Origin: Porodaedalea pini
Taxonomy: Eukaryota > Basidiomycota > Agaricomycetes > Hymenochaetales > Hymenochaetaceae
Assembly (NCBI GenBank): GCA_002794775.1
Contig: NBAY01000026.1
Location: forward strand, 434,001 to 498,000
Reading direction: 5' to 3'
DNA: 64,000 bases
Shown here: piece after piece, positions 21,692 through 33,439 of the stretch
How positions within the stretch are numbered: the stretch's first letter is position 1
Layout of the letters: every line of letters starts with the position of its first letter
Notes under the pieces: generated by a model
Database searches by the model: none
The model's input: only the letters and a program-made list of their open reading frames with translations
What the model was told of the DNA's origin: nothing
Made by a program: the position numbers and the translations under genes

Positions 21692-23637
21692 CTTGTTAGA
21701 GAGCAAGAATCGATACACAATGAATGGAGGGGGTTTCGTCGAGGCCGCTAGTAGAAATTACGCAGGGCAGCTGTCTGAATTGAATCAAAAGAATGCACCA
21801 GGCAAGAGAAAGTGAAACCGAGGGAAAAGGCTGAGAGTAAGATGGCCGTCAAGACCTGGTGAAAGAAAGGGCGAGGTATGAGACCATCGGGAGAGCGCTC
21901 TGAATTTTATATATGTACGCACAAGACACAAGGCCGTGGTTTCTGCCTGACATTGCTTGGCATCAGAATCTCCGGGAAAGAGGAAGACGTTTTGGCGAGG
22001 ACGGCGCGGTTGCTACTAGTATGAATGTTCCGGGCGAAGGAAGAAAGACGGCGATGGCGACAAACGGATTAATATTGTCTAACTATTATTTGCACATTTC
22101 CTGCTTTCGCTCTTGATCTTGTAGGTTGTCTACTTTCTTTGACAATTTGTGACAATTTGTGGTTTGTGCAATGTAAAAGAGCTTTGAGGGTCAAACACAA
22201 ACAAACGGACTCTTTGCGGCTCTAAACGACGCGGCGTGCACGTGACTGCACGATGTGCCAACTACCGAACCTTCCTTCCTTCTTTTCATTTTCCGTGTCG
22301 TTCATCCGGTCGCAAGCTCTCAGTTTTCACTGATCGCTCCCCGTCGTGTACGTACACGATGCCTGTTGTTCTTCGGTACTTTTGGAGGGCATGGGGACCG
22401 AGCCTGAAGCCGTGTAACCAGGCTTGTCTCACTTGAATGACCTGTTTCTGAAGATCGTATAGAGATACGAAATTTGTTTCTGCGTCTTTGCTGGTATAAA
22501 GCGTCTCGATGAGAAATGCCGTCGCAAATCAGTACGGTGTCTTTTGTCACTCGCTCGACCACTAATTCGCTCGACACCAACCAGTTTCTCACCATTAGGT
22601 CTTTCTGCGAGCGGGTACTGCTCTGGCTCCGGCCAGAGGAATGCTTGAAGAAATAGAGAACCGGTTTTTAGCATATGATGCGTGCGTCTTTCCTGTAGCT
22701 TTCAATACTTAGAGACATCAAGCAACGATTAATGTCTCCTTACACGCTTTGCTCTTCTTAGATCAGCGCTGTCCTCGGTTTCATCGGGCACTCCGTGGCT
22801 GATTGAGACGCAGAGCAACAAGCGACTGGCACTTTCTTTACCGCCGCAGACGTGAATTCACGTTCGGTGCACTTGGGAGTGGAATATTAGTGACTTGTGG
22901 CTTGCATCAATGGCACCTCGCAGCTCTACGGGTGCAAATGGCAATGTGCAGCAGCTCGTGAGCTTTACACTCGTCACCTAAAGCTCGGCAAGCAATGCAA
23001 TGAAGACCCACCTTGATTCCCGCATCCCTGCAAGTCCTTTGCAAGTTGTGAAAACAAGTAAGCTGCCTCCGGCCACATGCAATTTACTTCATGCTGTGTG
23101 CTAGACCATTGAATGCTTTACGCGCTCTAGAAAGCAGTATGCCTTTCGCTATCAGTGAGACGAATCGGCCGAATGGATGCATAGTCATTATGCCTTATGA
23201 ATCATGCTAAGCAGGTGCTTATCGTGATAACTGGCTAAATAGATACGACACGGTTCGAAGATACGAGTCGGATTGGTATATATACTGTATTTTTTATGTA
23301 TACTTGTAGATGGAGAATAAGAGCCATTTTCTCAGTTAAACTTATCTAAAACCTACTCTCTACCCTAAGGATGTATTGCTTTCGTTTTTATTTTTCAATT
23401 CATGTTTTACTTCGTTTTTTCTATCTTGGTTGATACAAATGATAGCGCCGAAGGGTCGATCCCTCGGCATGAAAGGCGTGACTGAACGGGCCGATGATGT
23501 CTATACCTCAGCCCCGACGATAAAAATGGACGGTAACCAGCAGCTGCTGACTCGGTGCTTCGTTTCTCACCGAGTTCTCACAACCTGGAGCATCCGCGCT
23601 CCCCCTCCTTCACCCAACTGGGAAAATCGGCAAAAAT
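21692..23637. other. Long intergenic stretch, divergent promoters
   Basis: Separates the secreted-protein gene (-) from the transporter (+). Only short unconvincing frames. Contains an adjacent duplicate of 'gacaatttgt' near 22140 and AT-rich sequence with a TATATATA-like run near 23277. Confidence 0.5.
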
Positions 23638-25800
23638 ATGGCCGTTGACACCGAATCGGATGAACGACGCCCTTTGCTTGATAACAGTGCCGACGAAGGC
23701 GCTACAACGAACAAGAGCACGTACAGCGCTGTGAGCGTTGTCCCAGCTGAAGAGGTTTCGAGCACCACCGACAGCCAGGATGACGATATTGAGGCTGCTA
23801 AAGAGCGTGATGGCAATGCGCGGATGTCAAAGCTGGTGAGTACCCGATCACTGTTCGGAATGAACCTTGAATATCGAAGCTTATGCCGCAAACGTACGCA
23901 GATTGTCCCTCTGGGTCTCGGAGTATTTCTTGCTGCAATGGACCAGACCATCGTCGCCTCGTCGTACGCATCGATCGGCAGCGAGCTCAAGCAGCTGCAG
24001 AGCACGAGTTGGGTCGCAACGGGATACATGCTCACTTTAACGAGTTTTCAGTGCGCTTCACCCTCCTCTCATTTGACTCGAATGGCAACTCATTTGACCG
24101 CTGTAGACCCCTCTATGGCAAGTTGAGCGATATCTTCGGCCGGAAGCCGTGTCTACTCTTTGCGTTCGCTGTCTTTGGAATTGGATCTCTGTTTTGTGGG
24201 CTGGCAAGAAATATAAGGGAGCTCATTGCCGCCCGTGCTCTAGCGGGACTCGGAGGTGCTGGAATATCGACGTATGCCCCTTATCATAGAATTTGTCTAT
24301 CTGACATTCTCACCGATTCTCTGCTTGTAAAATTTAGAGTCATCACCATTCTGGTTTCCGATGTCGTTCCACTTCGATCCAGAGGAACATGGCAGGGTGA
24401 GTAAGCCTCATATTGACGCGCTGTCAGTGTCCAACTTGTACTGTCCAAGGGATTCTTAATATCATCTTTGCCACTGGTTCGGCCGTCGGGGCACCGCTCG
24501 GCGGTATTCTTGCTGATGGAATTGGCTGGCGATGGTATGTGAATGACTCCAACGCAGTATTTCTCTCCATTCAAACGTCTCGCCAGGGCTTTCTTGATAC
24601 AGGTCCCCATGACCTTCCTCGCCTTCACTATTGTATTCGTAGCGTTCCACTTGCCGAGCAAAAGTCGCCAAACAAATCTCGTTTCCAAGCTCCGGCGTAT
24701 CGACTTTCTGGGCGCCTTCACGCTCGTCTGCGGAGTGCTTGCACTCCTCTTGGGGCTCGACCGTGGTGGAAATATCTCCTGGCGCGCGCCGATCACTATC
24801 ACCTCGCTCTCGCTTTCCTTTGTCTTCCTCTCGCTCTTCGCACTTACCGAGACGCGCCTTGCTGCCGAGCCTTTCGCACCCGCTCATGTGCTCGCACATC
24901 CATCGCTGCTTGCTGCGTACCTGTGCAACTTCTTCGGCGTCGGTGCATCTATGTGTGTTATCTTCCACGTAGCGCTGTACCTACAAGCTGCCGGCGGCGC
25001 GAGCGCCGCGCATGCAGGACTCGGGCTCGTGCCTGCTGTGCTCGGCGGTGTCACTGGTAGCTTGAGCAGCGGACTTCTGATGCAGCGCACGGGGAAATAC
25101 TACTGGCTCACCGTCGGTGCTTACAACATGCAACTTGTTGGGACGATAGTGTTGGTGCTCGCAACATGGCTGCGGAAGGGTTCGGTGGGTGTCGTGGAGG
25201 CTGGGCTCGTGGTGCAGGCACTAGGGAACGGTGAGTTCTATTTCCGGTGTCACATGGAATTAATTGTTTACTTAGAAGCATGATTAGGCACTGGGCTCAC
25301 GACGACCCTCATCGCCATCATTGCAAATGCGGCTCCGGAGGACCAGGCAATAGCCACTGCCAGTGCGTATTCACGCCATCTATGCTATATTTTTCGCTTA
25401 CTTAGTCTGTTCAATAGTCTCCTATCTGTTCCGCTCGATGGGCTCTGTCCTTGGAATATCGATTGGCAGTACGCTCGTCCAGAACTCCCTTCGAACGTAC
25501 CTACATGATCGACTCACTGGCGAAGATGTCGACGTCGACGACGTCAGTCCTTTCTTTCTTTCGATCTTTGCATTCTTCTCCTAACATGAAACGTATCTCT
25601 AACCTGTTCAGATCGTCGAGCGCGCACGCTCCTCTCTTGCCTCCCTCGCCTCCCTTCCTCAAACAATCCAGACGATTGTACGCGAATCGTACGCTGAGGC
25701 CGTCCGTGCCGCATTCATCTTTTCTATCGCCCTCGCAGCGCTCGCCGCGTTAAGTGCCTTCTTTGTCCGTGAAAAGTCGCTCGTGCGGAAGTCATCATGA
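23638..25800 (+). CDS. Major facilitator superfamily transporter, DHA2 type (Vba-like)
   Basis: Nine exons: 23638-23835, 23902-24050, 24107-24271, 24338-24396, 24450-24534, 24587-25230, 25288-25362, 25418-25542 and 25612-25800. They join in frame to 562 residues. A hydrophilic N-terminus with ERRPLL (an acidic dileucine-like sorting signal) precedes the first membrane helix, with FLAAMDQTIVASSYASIGSE. The MFS loop motif is PLYGKLSDIFGRKP, followed by ARALAGLGGAGIST. The antiporter-type segment is GSAVGAPLGGILADGIGWRW, and later comes YLFRSMGSVLGISIGSTLVQ. Length and order fit 14-helix drug:H+ antiporters, closest by eye to yeast vacuolar basic amino acid transporters. It would export or sequester small basic molecules or drugs at the vacuole or plasma membrane. 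Substrate is unknown. Introns are 52-69 bp with good GT-AG ends. No defects seen. Confidence 0.85.
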
Positions 25801-26815
25801 ATTAGATGTGTCCGTTTGCATGGACTGTTATTTATTCACATAACGTGCACGAAGGAACGTTATCTTTTGCTAGTCTTGCTTTAGATATTCCTTTCGATAA
25901 CCTACTAGTACTTATGTGTTCGCGTTTATGGAATGTATATAGTCCTGTCCCTCTAGAGTCTGCCGAACGTATTTGAGCTGAGCGATGCGAGCTGTCGGTA
26001 AGGCGTGGGAACACCAGATTCAAGCTGCGCTCGTATCGCACAACTTGAAATGGCTTGACTTTAATTTGACTTCCACAGCCGCACATCACTTGCCTGTGCT
26101 ACGTTCGATGCACAGAGCAATTTGCAACTTCAAATTAGAAACTTTTACGGTTCTCTATGTTTTCGCCGCTAAATCTTCCTGTTGCTGATCCGCACTAGGA
26201 TCTGTCCTTGTTCGATGCTTCCTTGATATCTCGCTCTATTCTCGAGACGTTTTGAGCTTCTGACTCAAGCACGGAGCCCGATGGCATCTCCTGGAAAGTG
26301 AACACTCTGATGCTGAAATAAAGCCACAGGTCTGATCGTCATCGTGGTACCTGTCCTAATTTACTTCAATAGTCTGATTCTTATCTAACAACAGTAGCTC
26401 GCAGTGATGCTGATACGTTTTTGAGCAATTGAATGCTGGTCTGTCTTAAGTGAGCATCGGAAGAAGTCAGTTTCTTCAAGTCCTCAGTGACCTCGCCGGC
26501 ATACTAGAAGCCGTTCTGCTCTGATGTCTGCCGTCTGACCTGACTAATTTAATGCACAAGGCAGATGGAGTTGTTGAGTCCTTGCCGGAACTTGCGACAG
26601 CAGCTGCTGAATGCACGCTCGAGTGCTGTGGCCTCTGAAGACGACAGAACAGCACCTCAAGGGTCGTCAATGAAAGTCCAGCCGACTCGCAGACCGTCTA
26701 GATTCCGAACTCAAGTTCATTTCTGATATGACTGCGAGTGATTTTTAATTTACTTTTTATATAAAAGTCAAGGTAAGACATTCCAAACGACACATCTCCG
26801 CCCTTACCTAGTACT
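25801..26815. other. Intergenic, promoter side of DUF6533 gene B
   Basis: No gene recognised. Contains the TATA-like element annotated at its right end. Confidence 0.5.
26758..26766 (+). promoter_or_regulatory. TATA-like box upstream of DUF6533 gene B
   Basis: TATATAAAA about 50 bp before the ATG at 26816. The position fits a TATA box with a short leader; no other evidence. Confidence 0.4.
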
Positions 26816-28510
26816 ATGTCTAGCTCGCTCCCAGAGGGCGTGTCGCTTTCCGATGCTATCTCGCTCTTCAATCAGTCCGTCAATGACGTACAGATGTCCA
26901 AGGTGAATTCTTCCTCCACTTCTAGTGTATGTATATCTGTAAACTGATTGGATTCCTCTTTCTCAGTATGTTCAGGGTACGTTGGCTGTAATTTTCGCTG
27001 GAATTCTCCTGCAGCTCAAAAAAAGTTATTGCAAGTCGCATCGCTGTCCGTCATGATTTATGACAATCTGATAACCTTCCCAGAGTGCGTCTGTCAGATT
27101 AGCATGGACCTGCCGATCAGGGAGGCAAGTTCTCTCTTGCATTCAAATATCCTTAATAGCTTATGAGGCACAACGGAGCAAGTTCTCTCTGATATGGAGC
27201 TCCAGATGGTCGAAAATAAAGCTACTTTTTCTGCTCGCAAGATGGCCGGTTATAGTTGACGGCATAATCTATCTTATCGGTACGTATCATAGAGCCTAAA
27301 TGATTTTTATAGCTCACTACAAGCGTATCAATAACATCGGCCTCTTAGATACTATAGATGTGTCTAATTCGCTTTCTGTAAGGATGCTTCTCGGCTCGAA
27401 ACATTCTTTATACTCACGCCTTTCATCTATAGTTGTGCGTGTCTCTTATTTGAAGAAAAATAAAGTGAAGTGTATGACTGACTTTGGGTACTAGCTGTAA
27501 GATGGATTCAAATGTTACTAGCTGGCCAGTTTATTCTTTGCATCGCAATCGTATCGGTATCGAGTTGACTTCGTTGCAGGAGCGTCCTTATTTTCTTGAT
27601 CCCTTTACAAAGCAAGGCTTCTATTGTCAAGGGCATATGCATACGCTAATAAAAGCTTCTTTTCTAGTTGTAATTGTCATGCGGACGATTGCACTATGGA
27701 ATAGAAATCGAGTGATATTGTATCTCACAATATTTTCTGCGCTGGTATGCATGTATATCTATTTATTAGTAACGAAAGTCTCGAAGATGCTTTCATAGGC
27801 TACGGACATTGCACTCACTGTGTTGCTAGTGAATGTCTCTCGTGATATCCACTGTAAGTGCTATGTCTCTCTTCAATGATTTTGGTACTAAGTGCTCTTT
27901 TTAGTTTTCTCCGACGAGCTGCTTACCCCGGTGCTCGGGTGTTTCGGACGTGTTGCGTCTTTCAGCCCTGAGAACTCGACAGCTGGATGGGGAATAGTCA
28001 TGGCCTTTGACTTTACTATATTCAACTTGACGCTTCTTCGGGCCCCAAAAACAGGTGAGTCCCAGCTGAAGGTGAATCTAAACGCTGATATTTGACTCTC
28101 GTCTCAGGCAATGTAGTCAAATATGAGCGCACACCTTTACTCAGAGTGCTCGTAGTCGACGGCTTTGTATACTACTGTGTCATGCTCGGTGCGTAACGAT
28201 TACTTCCATTACCATATTTTCGAGCTTATCATGCGTAGTGATCAGTATCTTTTCGCTGATGCTTTCGGTCGTCCTCAATGCGGGAAGAGAAGGGCTTTTG
28301 GTTATTATTCCATCTGTCATGAAGGCAGGCTACTGCATTGTCGGGAGCCGCATTGCATTTCATCTGCGCGAGTCGCTTTCACAGACGATGGTTGTTTCTA
28401 GCGCAAGTGGATGTCGGTCTACAGGGACGGCGGACCTATCACTACGATTCGCATCAAGTAGACTCCAAGAGGCGACGGTAGGGAGTCTGAGCGAAGGTGA
28501 TACAGTGTAG
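26816..28510 (+). CDS. DUF6533-type multi-pass membrane protein, paralogue B
   Basis: Start ATG 26816; exon 1 (26816-26902) reads MSSSLPEGVSLSDAISLFNQ and onward. A 10-nt microexon (26967-26976) gives YVQ plus one base. After an intron 26977-27035 the signature VASLSVMIYDNLITFPE follows. Further exons carry WSSRWSKIKLLFLLARWP, VVIVMRTIALWNRNRVILYL, FSPENSTAGWGIVMAFDFT, VKYERTPLLRVLVVDGFVYY and GSRIAFHLRESLSQT, and the end is at 28508-28510. The order is the same as paralogue A, 8.2 kb upstream on the same strand, so they are a dispersed duplicate pair. Borders between 27090 and 27660 are uncertain. Probably an integral membrane protein of unknown role. Confidence 0.6.
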
Positions 28511-28833
28511 ATATCCCGATATGTGACTATGTCTTTATAGTCACTCGCCACATAAAGGAAATATAAAATCATCCAGTTTAGAACGTGTTTGATTCTTCTT
28601 TCAGGACATGATGAAGGATCCCAATATCTCAGATAGTTCGAGCATTAGCGTGTAACTGGAAGTACTGATCATCTAAGGGTCGGCTGTTTACAAGTAGTAT
28701 CGGAGGGTGGCCAATCACAACCATCTCTTTTCTTCCTATTAGATATCAAAGGGGCTGTCTCGGAATGATATCATCGGTGCGTTACTCGACAAGCCATACC
28801 TATATAACACACTCAGGCTTCAATTCTCCCATC
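28511..28833. other. Short convergent intergenic stretch
   Basis: Lies between DUF6533 gene B (+) and the dehydrogenase relic (-). Nothing recognised. Confidence 0.5.
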
Positions 28834-29943
28834 CTATTCTATCCCACCGCAGTTCTCGCATACAACTTTCTCGCTGAAATCCCAAAGCACCTCGCTCAGC
28901 CGCTTGTTCCGCAACAAACCGCTGAGATCATTACTCTTTGCATACGACTCAAAGCACTTTCCACAGAGACCTTGCTTCTCAAGTTCGAGTGCAGCAGCAG
29001 CACACAGCGGCAAAATCGCACCTTTGTAGGGCAGAACGAGCACGAGAATGTCCGCAAGGCCAATAACGCCCGTCGACTTCAGACACAGATAGCCTTGTGC
29101 CGTTTCGTGGTTTAGCTCTGTATGCACGCTGACCGGGTGCATGGCTGAGCTCATTATGCGCGAGCTCACCTCTGCGACGTGACATGTCAGGCTTTTCGAA
29201 AAGAGCATATTTGCAAGCTTGGACTGGTCGTAACGTCGCCATGTCAACTGAATGCGCGATTGACAGAGTTAGTAATAGTAGTGTCAACGTGCGCGTCACG
29301 AGTGAAGTGGTGTCCATTGGAGCTAACCTGAAGGACCCTAGAAGTGTTAAAAAATAAAAAAAAAAACACGATATAAGGTCAAAGGGTGGATAATGATACC
29401 TGCGAAGTGGCTTTGAAGGTAGGAAGAAGCGGGAGTGTGATTGGACTGGAAGTGCATCTTAAAAACCGTTTGATGTGAGCTCATACAGAGTAGCCGTGAC
29501 TCCCGCATTGTTGACCGGTAGGTAACGAGCATTAGTTTATGCTAAACACGCCAAGAAGGTTAATGAACTCACTTAGAACATCAAGTTGTTCCTCTTTTCC
29601 CGAGAAGGTACGTGTCACTGTCTGGCCGCTGGGAAGACTGGCACGGTTAGGATGCAAAAGTTTTACGCGTCCTCCGCTTTCCGAGATCTCAGGATGCTGC
29701 TGCACGAGGTCCTCAATGGACTCGCGCGCTCAATTCTCTGTGCGCGATTGTAAACAGTAAAGCTATGGCACATCAGTTGGCAAACAAGCCCCTTCCCAAG
29801 ACCTGTATTACCTCCAGTAACAATTGCCACCTTACGGTGAATGACAGTCAGTCTCTGGATCAAGGCGGAGCAACGAGCGAGCATCGCACCTTTCGCAGAG
29901 GGTTTGGCATGACCTTCTCGATGTCCCAGTTGGAGTCCGGCAT
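28834..29943 (-). pseudogene. Short-chain dehydrogenase/reductase with frameshifts
   Basis: Start MPDSNWDIEKVMPN at 29943; first intron 29831-29889. The Rossmann motif VAIVTGGNTGLGKGLV (TGxxxGxG) follows. The reading frame must then shift at a GCGCGC run (about 29722-29729) to continue RESIEDLVQQHPEI. A NNAG element (VNNAGVTATLYELTSNGF) meets a second shift at a five-A run on the + strand (29461-29465), after which the next frame reads KMHFQSNH. The catalytic YDQSKLANMLFSKSL (YxxxK) lies at about 29230. The C-terminus ends at 28834 with LSEVLWDFSEKVV. The layout is that of retinol-dehydrogenase/WWOX-like SDRs using NAD(P)H. Two frameshifts make a working enzyme unlikely unless they are sequence errors. 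Confidence 0.7.
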
Positions 29944-30551
29944 ACTTGATTAGTACTGAAGGTTGAAGCGGATATCAGTTCTATGATAGGCTCCAAAACA
30001 TTTCCCGACGCTTTATATTAATATTGAAGCTACCACATTTCTCCGGAGACGTACGGTCTGACTTTTTCTGTCTTGGATCAGCGAGTGAGAGGACGAATCA
30101 AAGCGACTGCTCATCCATTTCAAATGAAAACATGCGAACGCCACAAACGAGGCTGTTTTGAGCTTGTCGGAAGTTTGCAAAGTGCGTCTCCGCAGAGACG
30201 CGTCAAAGTGAGGACAATAGTCACGTGCATAATCCTTCAAGCTGCAGTGACTCTTTTTGAGTCTTTTCGTGCGCCTTATGTCTGTTCGCAAAACTCAACT
30301 CTTTGAATGGACCTGTGATATCTGGATTCATGAAACTATCCAATACACTTAAGAATGCGCTGAGAATGCGATTTCGACGAAGTCTTTTGATCCATAGTCA
30401 GAGTCGTCAACTCGTTCAAACGAGAAAACGGCCCGAGGAGGCTTTCCGGCCTCCAACTTCCAACTTCAAGACGCTTCTTCCATTAAAATAGGGTCATCTG
30501 TTCCAATGAGCCTTATTTCCTCTCAAGCATTCACACCCATCGATACGAGCT
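29944..30551. other. Divergent intergenic region
   Basis: Shared upstream region of the SDR relic (-) and the zinc dehydrogenase (+). No gene or clear promoter element recognised. Confidence 0.5.
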
Positions 30552-31929
30552 ATGGCAGACAGCATTGTGATACCAGCCTCAATGAAAGGTCTGCATTTGC
30601 TATACTATATATGTTTTTCTTGTCAGGTAATTCTCCATTCGAGTTTAATGCTCATCCATTCTGATATTTATATGTGTCTACCTTCCCGGAAATAGACAGT
30701 GCGAGGTGCGAGAATCTAGCGTCCCCCAGCCAGGACCAGGGCAAGTTCTTGTGCAGACACGCGCGTCTGCGCTATGCGGATCTGACCTTAGCTATATCTA
30801 TCGGCCAAACGTTCGCAAAACAGGCGCGGCAGGATATACCGGAGTCATTGCCGGACATGAACCGTGTGGTATTATCGTGAAGCGCGGGGAAGGTGTCTTA
30901 GACGTGTGAGTCCTCGACCGTCACGCACGATCGCATTGCTGATTTAGATATCATATTCGTTGCAATAAAGCTGGAAAGAGGGAACACGAGTGGTTGTCTA
31001 TCATATTCAGGGATGTGGCTCGTGCCTTCACTGCCGACAAGGTCTCTATATTTCTTGCGATGCTCCGGAACGCAAAGCTTACGGTTGGCAGCGTGATGGC
31101 GGTCATGGTGAGCTACGTCTCTATTTTCGGCATCAGATGTCTGATATGCTATCCAGGAGAGTTCATCCTCGTTGACATGCAATCGCTCGTGCGTCTTCCG
31201 GAGCCTTTGACGTACCTCGACGGAGCAATCGTCGCATGCGGGCTCGGTACCGCTTATGCCGCATGTTCACGCGCTCAAGTATCTGGCCGTGACCGCGTTC
31301 TGATCACAGGTCTCGGGCCAGTCGGTCTTGGCGCAGCCCTCCTCGCGCAAAAGATGGGAGCAAGGGTTTTAGGCATCGAATTCGACGCAGATCGGGTCAC
31401 GTTCGCGAGAAGCTTGGGAATAGAGAGCTTGGAGTGTGTCAAGGACGATGATGTGGAAGGCGGCGAGGACTTAAAAGCTTTACTCGCCTGGTCCGCAGGC
31501 ACAGGTGTCGACGTAGCTATCGACTGCAGCGGTTCCGCATCGGCACGGATTACGTGCCTCAAAGCGACTCGATCATGGGGCCGTGTCGTCTTTGTGGGAG
31601 AGAATGGCCGTGTTGAATTTGACGTGTCGGAAGTTGTCATTCACAAGAGTCTGGCAGTATACGGAAGCTGGGTATGTTCAATAGGTCAGATGGAAGAATT
31701 GATTGAGCGTCTTGTTTGGTGGAATTTACATCCAGAGGTGCGCCCACCCGCTCCGTGGAGAAACAGGGATTACAGATTTATCGACCCTGTATTTCAGATT
31801 ATGGTGACTAACACCTTCGACATCGACGCTGCAGCAGAAGCATATGGGCTTTTCGATAGCGGAAAGACAGGGAAATGTGCTATTGTATACCAACAAGAGA
31901 AGCAGGTGTATCATTCAATCTCACGGTAG
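30552..31929 (+). CDS. Zinc-dependent medium-chain alcohol/polyol dehydrogenase
   Basis: After a first exon [12 protein letters not shown] and an intron of uncertain end, the main body starts with [20 protein letters not shown]. The catalytic zinc ligands are visible in ALCGSD and in AGHEPCG. The structural zinc lobe is [17 protein letters not shown] (four Cys). A third intron ends just before [10 protein letters not shown]. The cofactor fold has [17 protein letters not shown], then GIEFDADR, whose acidic residue favours NAD. Near the end a 60-bp intron (31738-31797) is free of stops and a multiple of three. Removing it gives the usual [18 protein letters not shown]. The enzyme would oxidise or reduce alcohol, polyol or related substrates in the cytosol; substrate unknown. 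It lies between an SDR relic and a P450. Stop near 31927. Confidence 0.75.
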
Positions 31930-33439
31930 TAGCTACACATGCATCTCATGTTTGCGTGGCCCTCTCGCAATGACTTATGGGAGCTGGCGACCAAGGTGGA
32001 GGAATGCGGGCTGCATAGCTTTCCAAGTTCAATGAACCTCCATTTTACAATTAAGAGTTCACGTTGTATATGCACTCCTTAAATAAGATCAATACGCTCA
32101 TAGTGAAGGTCGAGTAGTGCCTCCTCCAGACGGTTGCCAATTCTAGATTACTTATGGTATTCAACCTGAAACTCGTTCCCTCGTTGGCTCCCACGTCTCC
32201 GGCCTCCTTTAGATGAACGAGCAACCCGCTTCCGAGGACACTGAGAAAAGAGGGACTTCTCAGCGCCATAAGCAAGTCGGACAGGACTTCATTTGTCAAG
32301 GTCAGCTTGAACTCCAGAATGTTCAGCACACAACACATAACCACCCTGTGTTATCAGACCAGCTACAGAAAAATAAGGATCGGAGACTGAACAAACTCAC
32401 AGAAGGAAGTAAATGCCTTGGTCTCGAATAAGGATTTCAAATATGTGAAACCTTTCGAATCCAGCCGATCCCTCCGGAACTCGGCGGCTACAGCGCCAAA
32501 ACCATCAGAACGTCCCCATACGCTAGGGAATTGTCCTGGGCACTGTCAGTATAGAACAAATTCGAGTGAAGATCGCATACCAGCCTGTGACTCCTAATGT
32601 TAGCTGCAAATCCCTGACCGTTCCACATGTTGTAGCACCGCCAGGGAGAATACCCACCATTGCTATAAAGACACGTTGAACTGTCTATTCACGATACTAA
32701 GGAATGCCGCTGACCGCTCTCGTACCATGTATTGCAATTGAAAAGGGGAGGGATAAGCTGTGCAACAAAAGTCCGTTCATATTCCATCATTTTCGGATGT
32801 ACATCAGTTACGTGATGCCTTGATCGTTCGCTGAAGCACCAGTCGCTCGCAAAGAAGCCCTTAGGCATATGCATCTCGGAATTGTTCAGCGCTCCCTTGG
32901 CCACACAGCTTGGATTAGCTTCACCTCGGAATTTTCTGCCTCGGACAGTTTGCCGGACTTTGTCCCATTTTCCGGGTATTCAGCGAAAACCTGATTATAG
33001 GAGAGGTCTGCCGACGCGATGCCAGGATTGTGTTTCAAGTCATTGCCGATACAATAATGCAAGATCACTCTGCCGGGTAACTTTGTTCCTCGCACTTTAC
33101 CCCTGAAGCTGCGGAAGACACAGAGAGTCGGATAGGATATATATCTTTATCGGTGATGGCGGCGACGTTGGGAGAGAAGTGCTAGGAGCGTGAACTTAAT
33201 GCAAATTGGGTGTGACTAGCCTTTCCACTTTCCTGATCTTGAAGCTTGGGCTGACCCACCATGTAACTCCCCTTGGCCCTTCCATTTGTTAGTACTCCAT
33301 GCACAAATCCATGTATGTGAACAACGGTTACTCCTCGTTCGTTTACTCTGGCACTAGGACTCTAGCAGAAAGTTGGGCAGGACATGCCGGACGAATCACT
33401 GAAGCCAGATGCCGAACGCCCCGAAGTCGGGGCTTCTCC
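31930..33439. other. Unresolved region, possible - strand coding pieces
   Basis: On the - strand, about 32400-33100 shows protein-like stretches in changing frames, e.g. GNDLKHNPGIASADLSYNQ then FAEYPENGTKSGKLSEAE, and nearer 32520 TDSAQDNSLAY. Splice signals and family resemblance are too weak to build a gene. It may be an eroded or unrecognised gene. The rest looks non-coding. Confidence 0.35.

Noticed and set aside
21398..21718. Single-exon reading of the secreted protein (106 codons)
   Set aside because: It reads through two introns; splicing restores the family sequence and moves the start to 21691.
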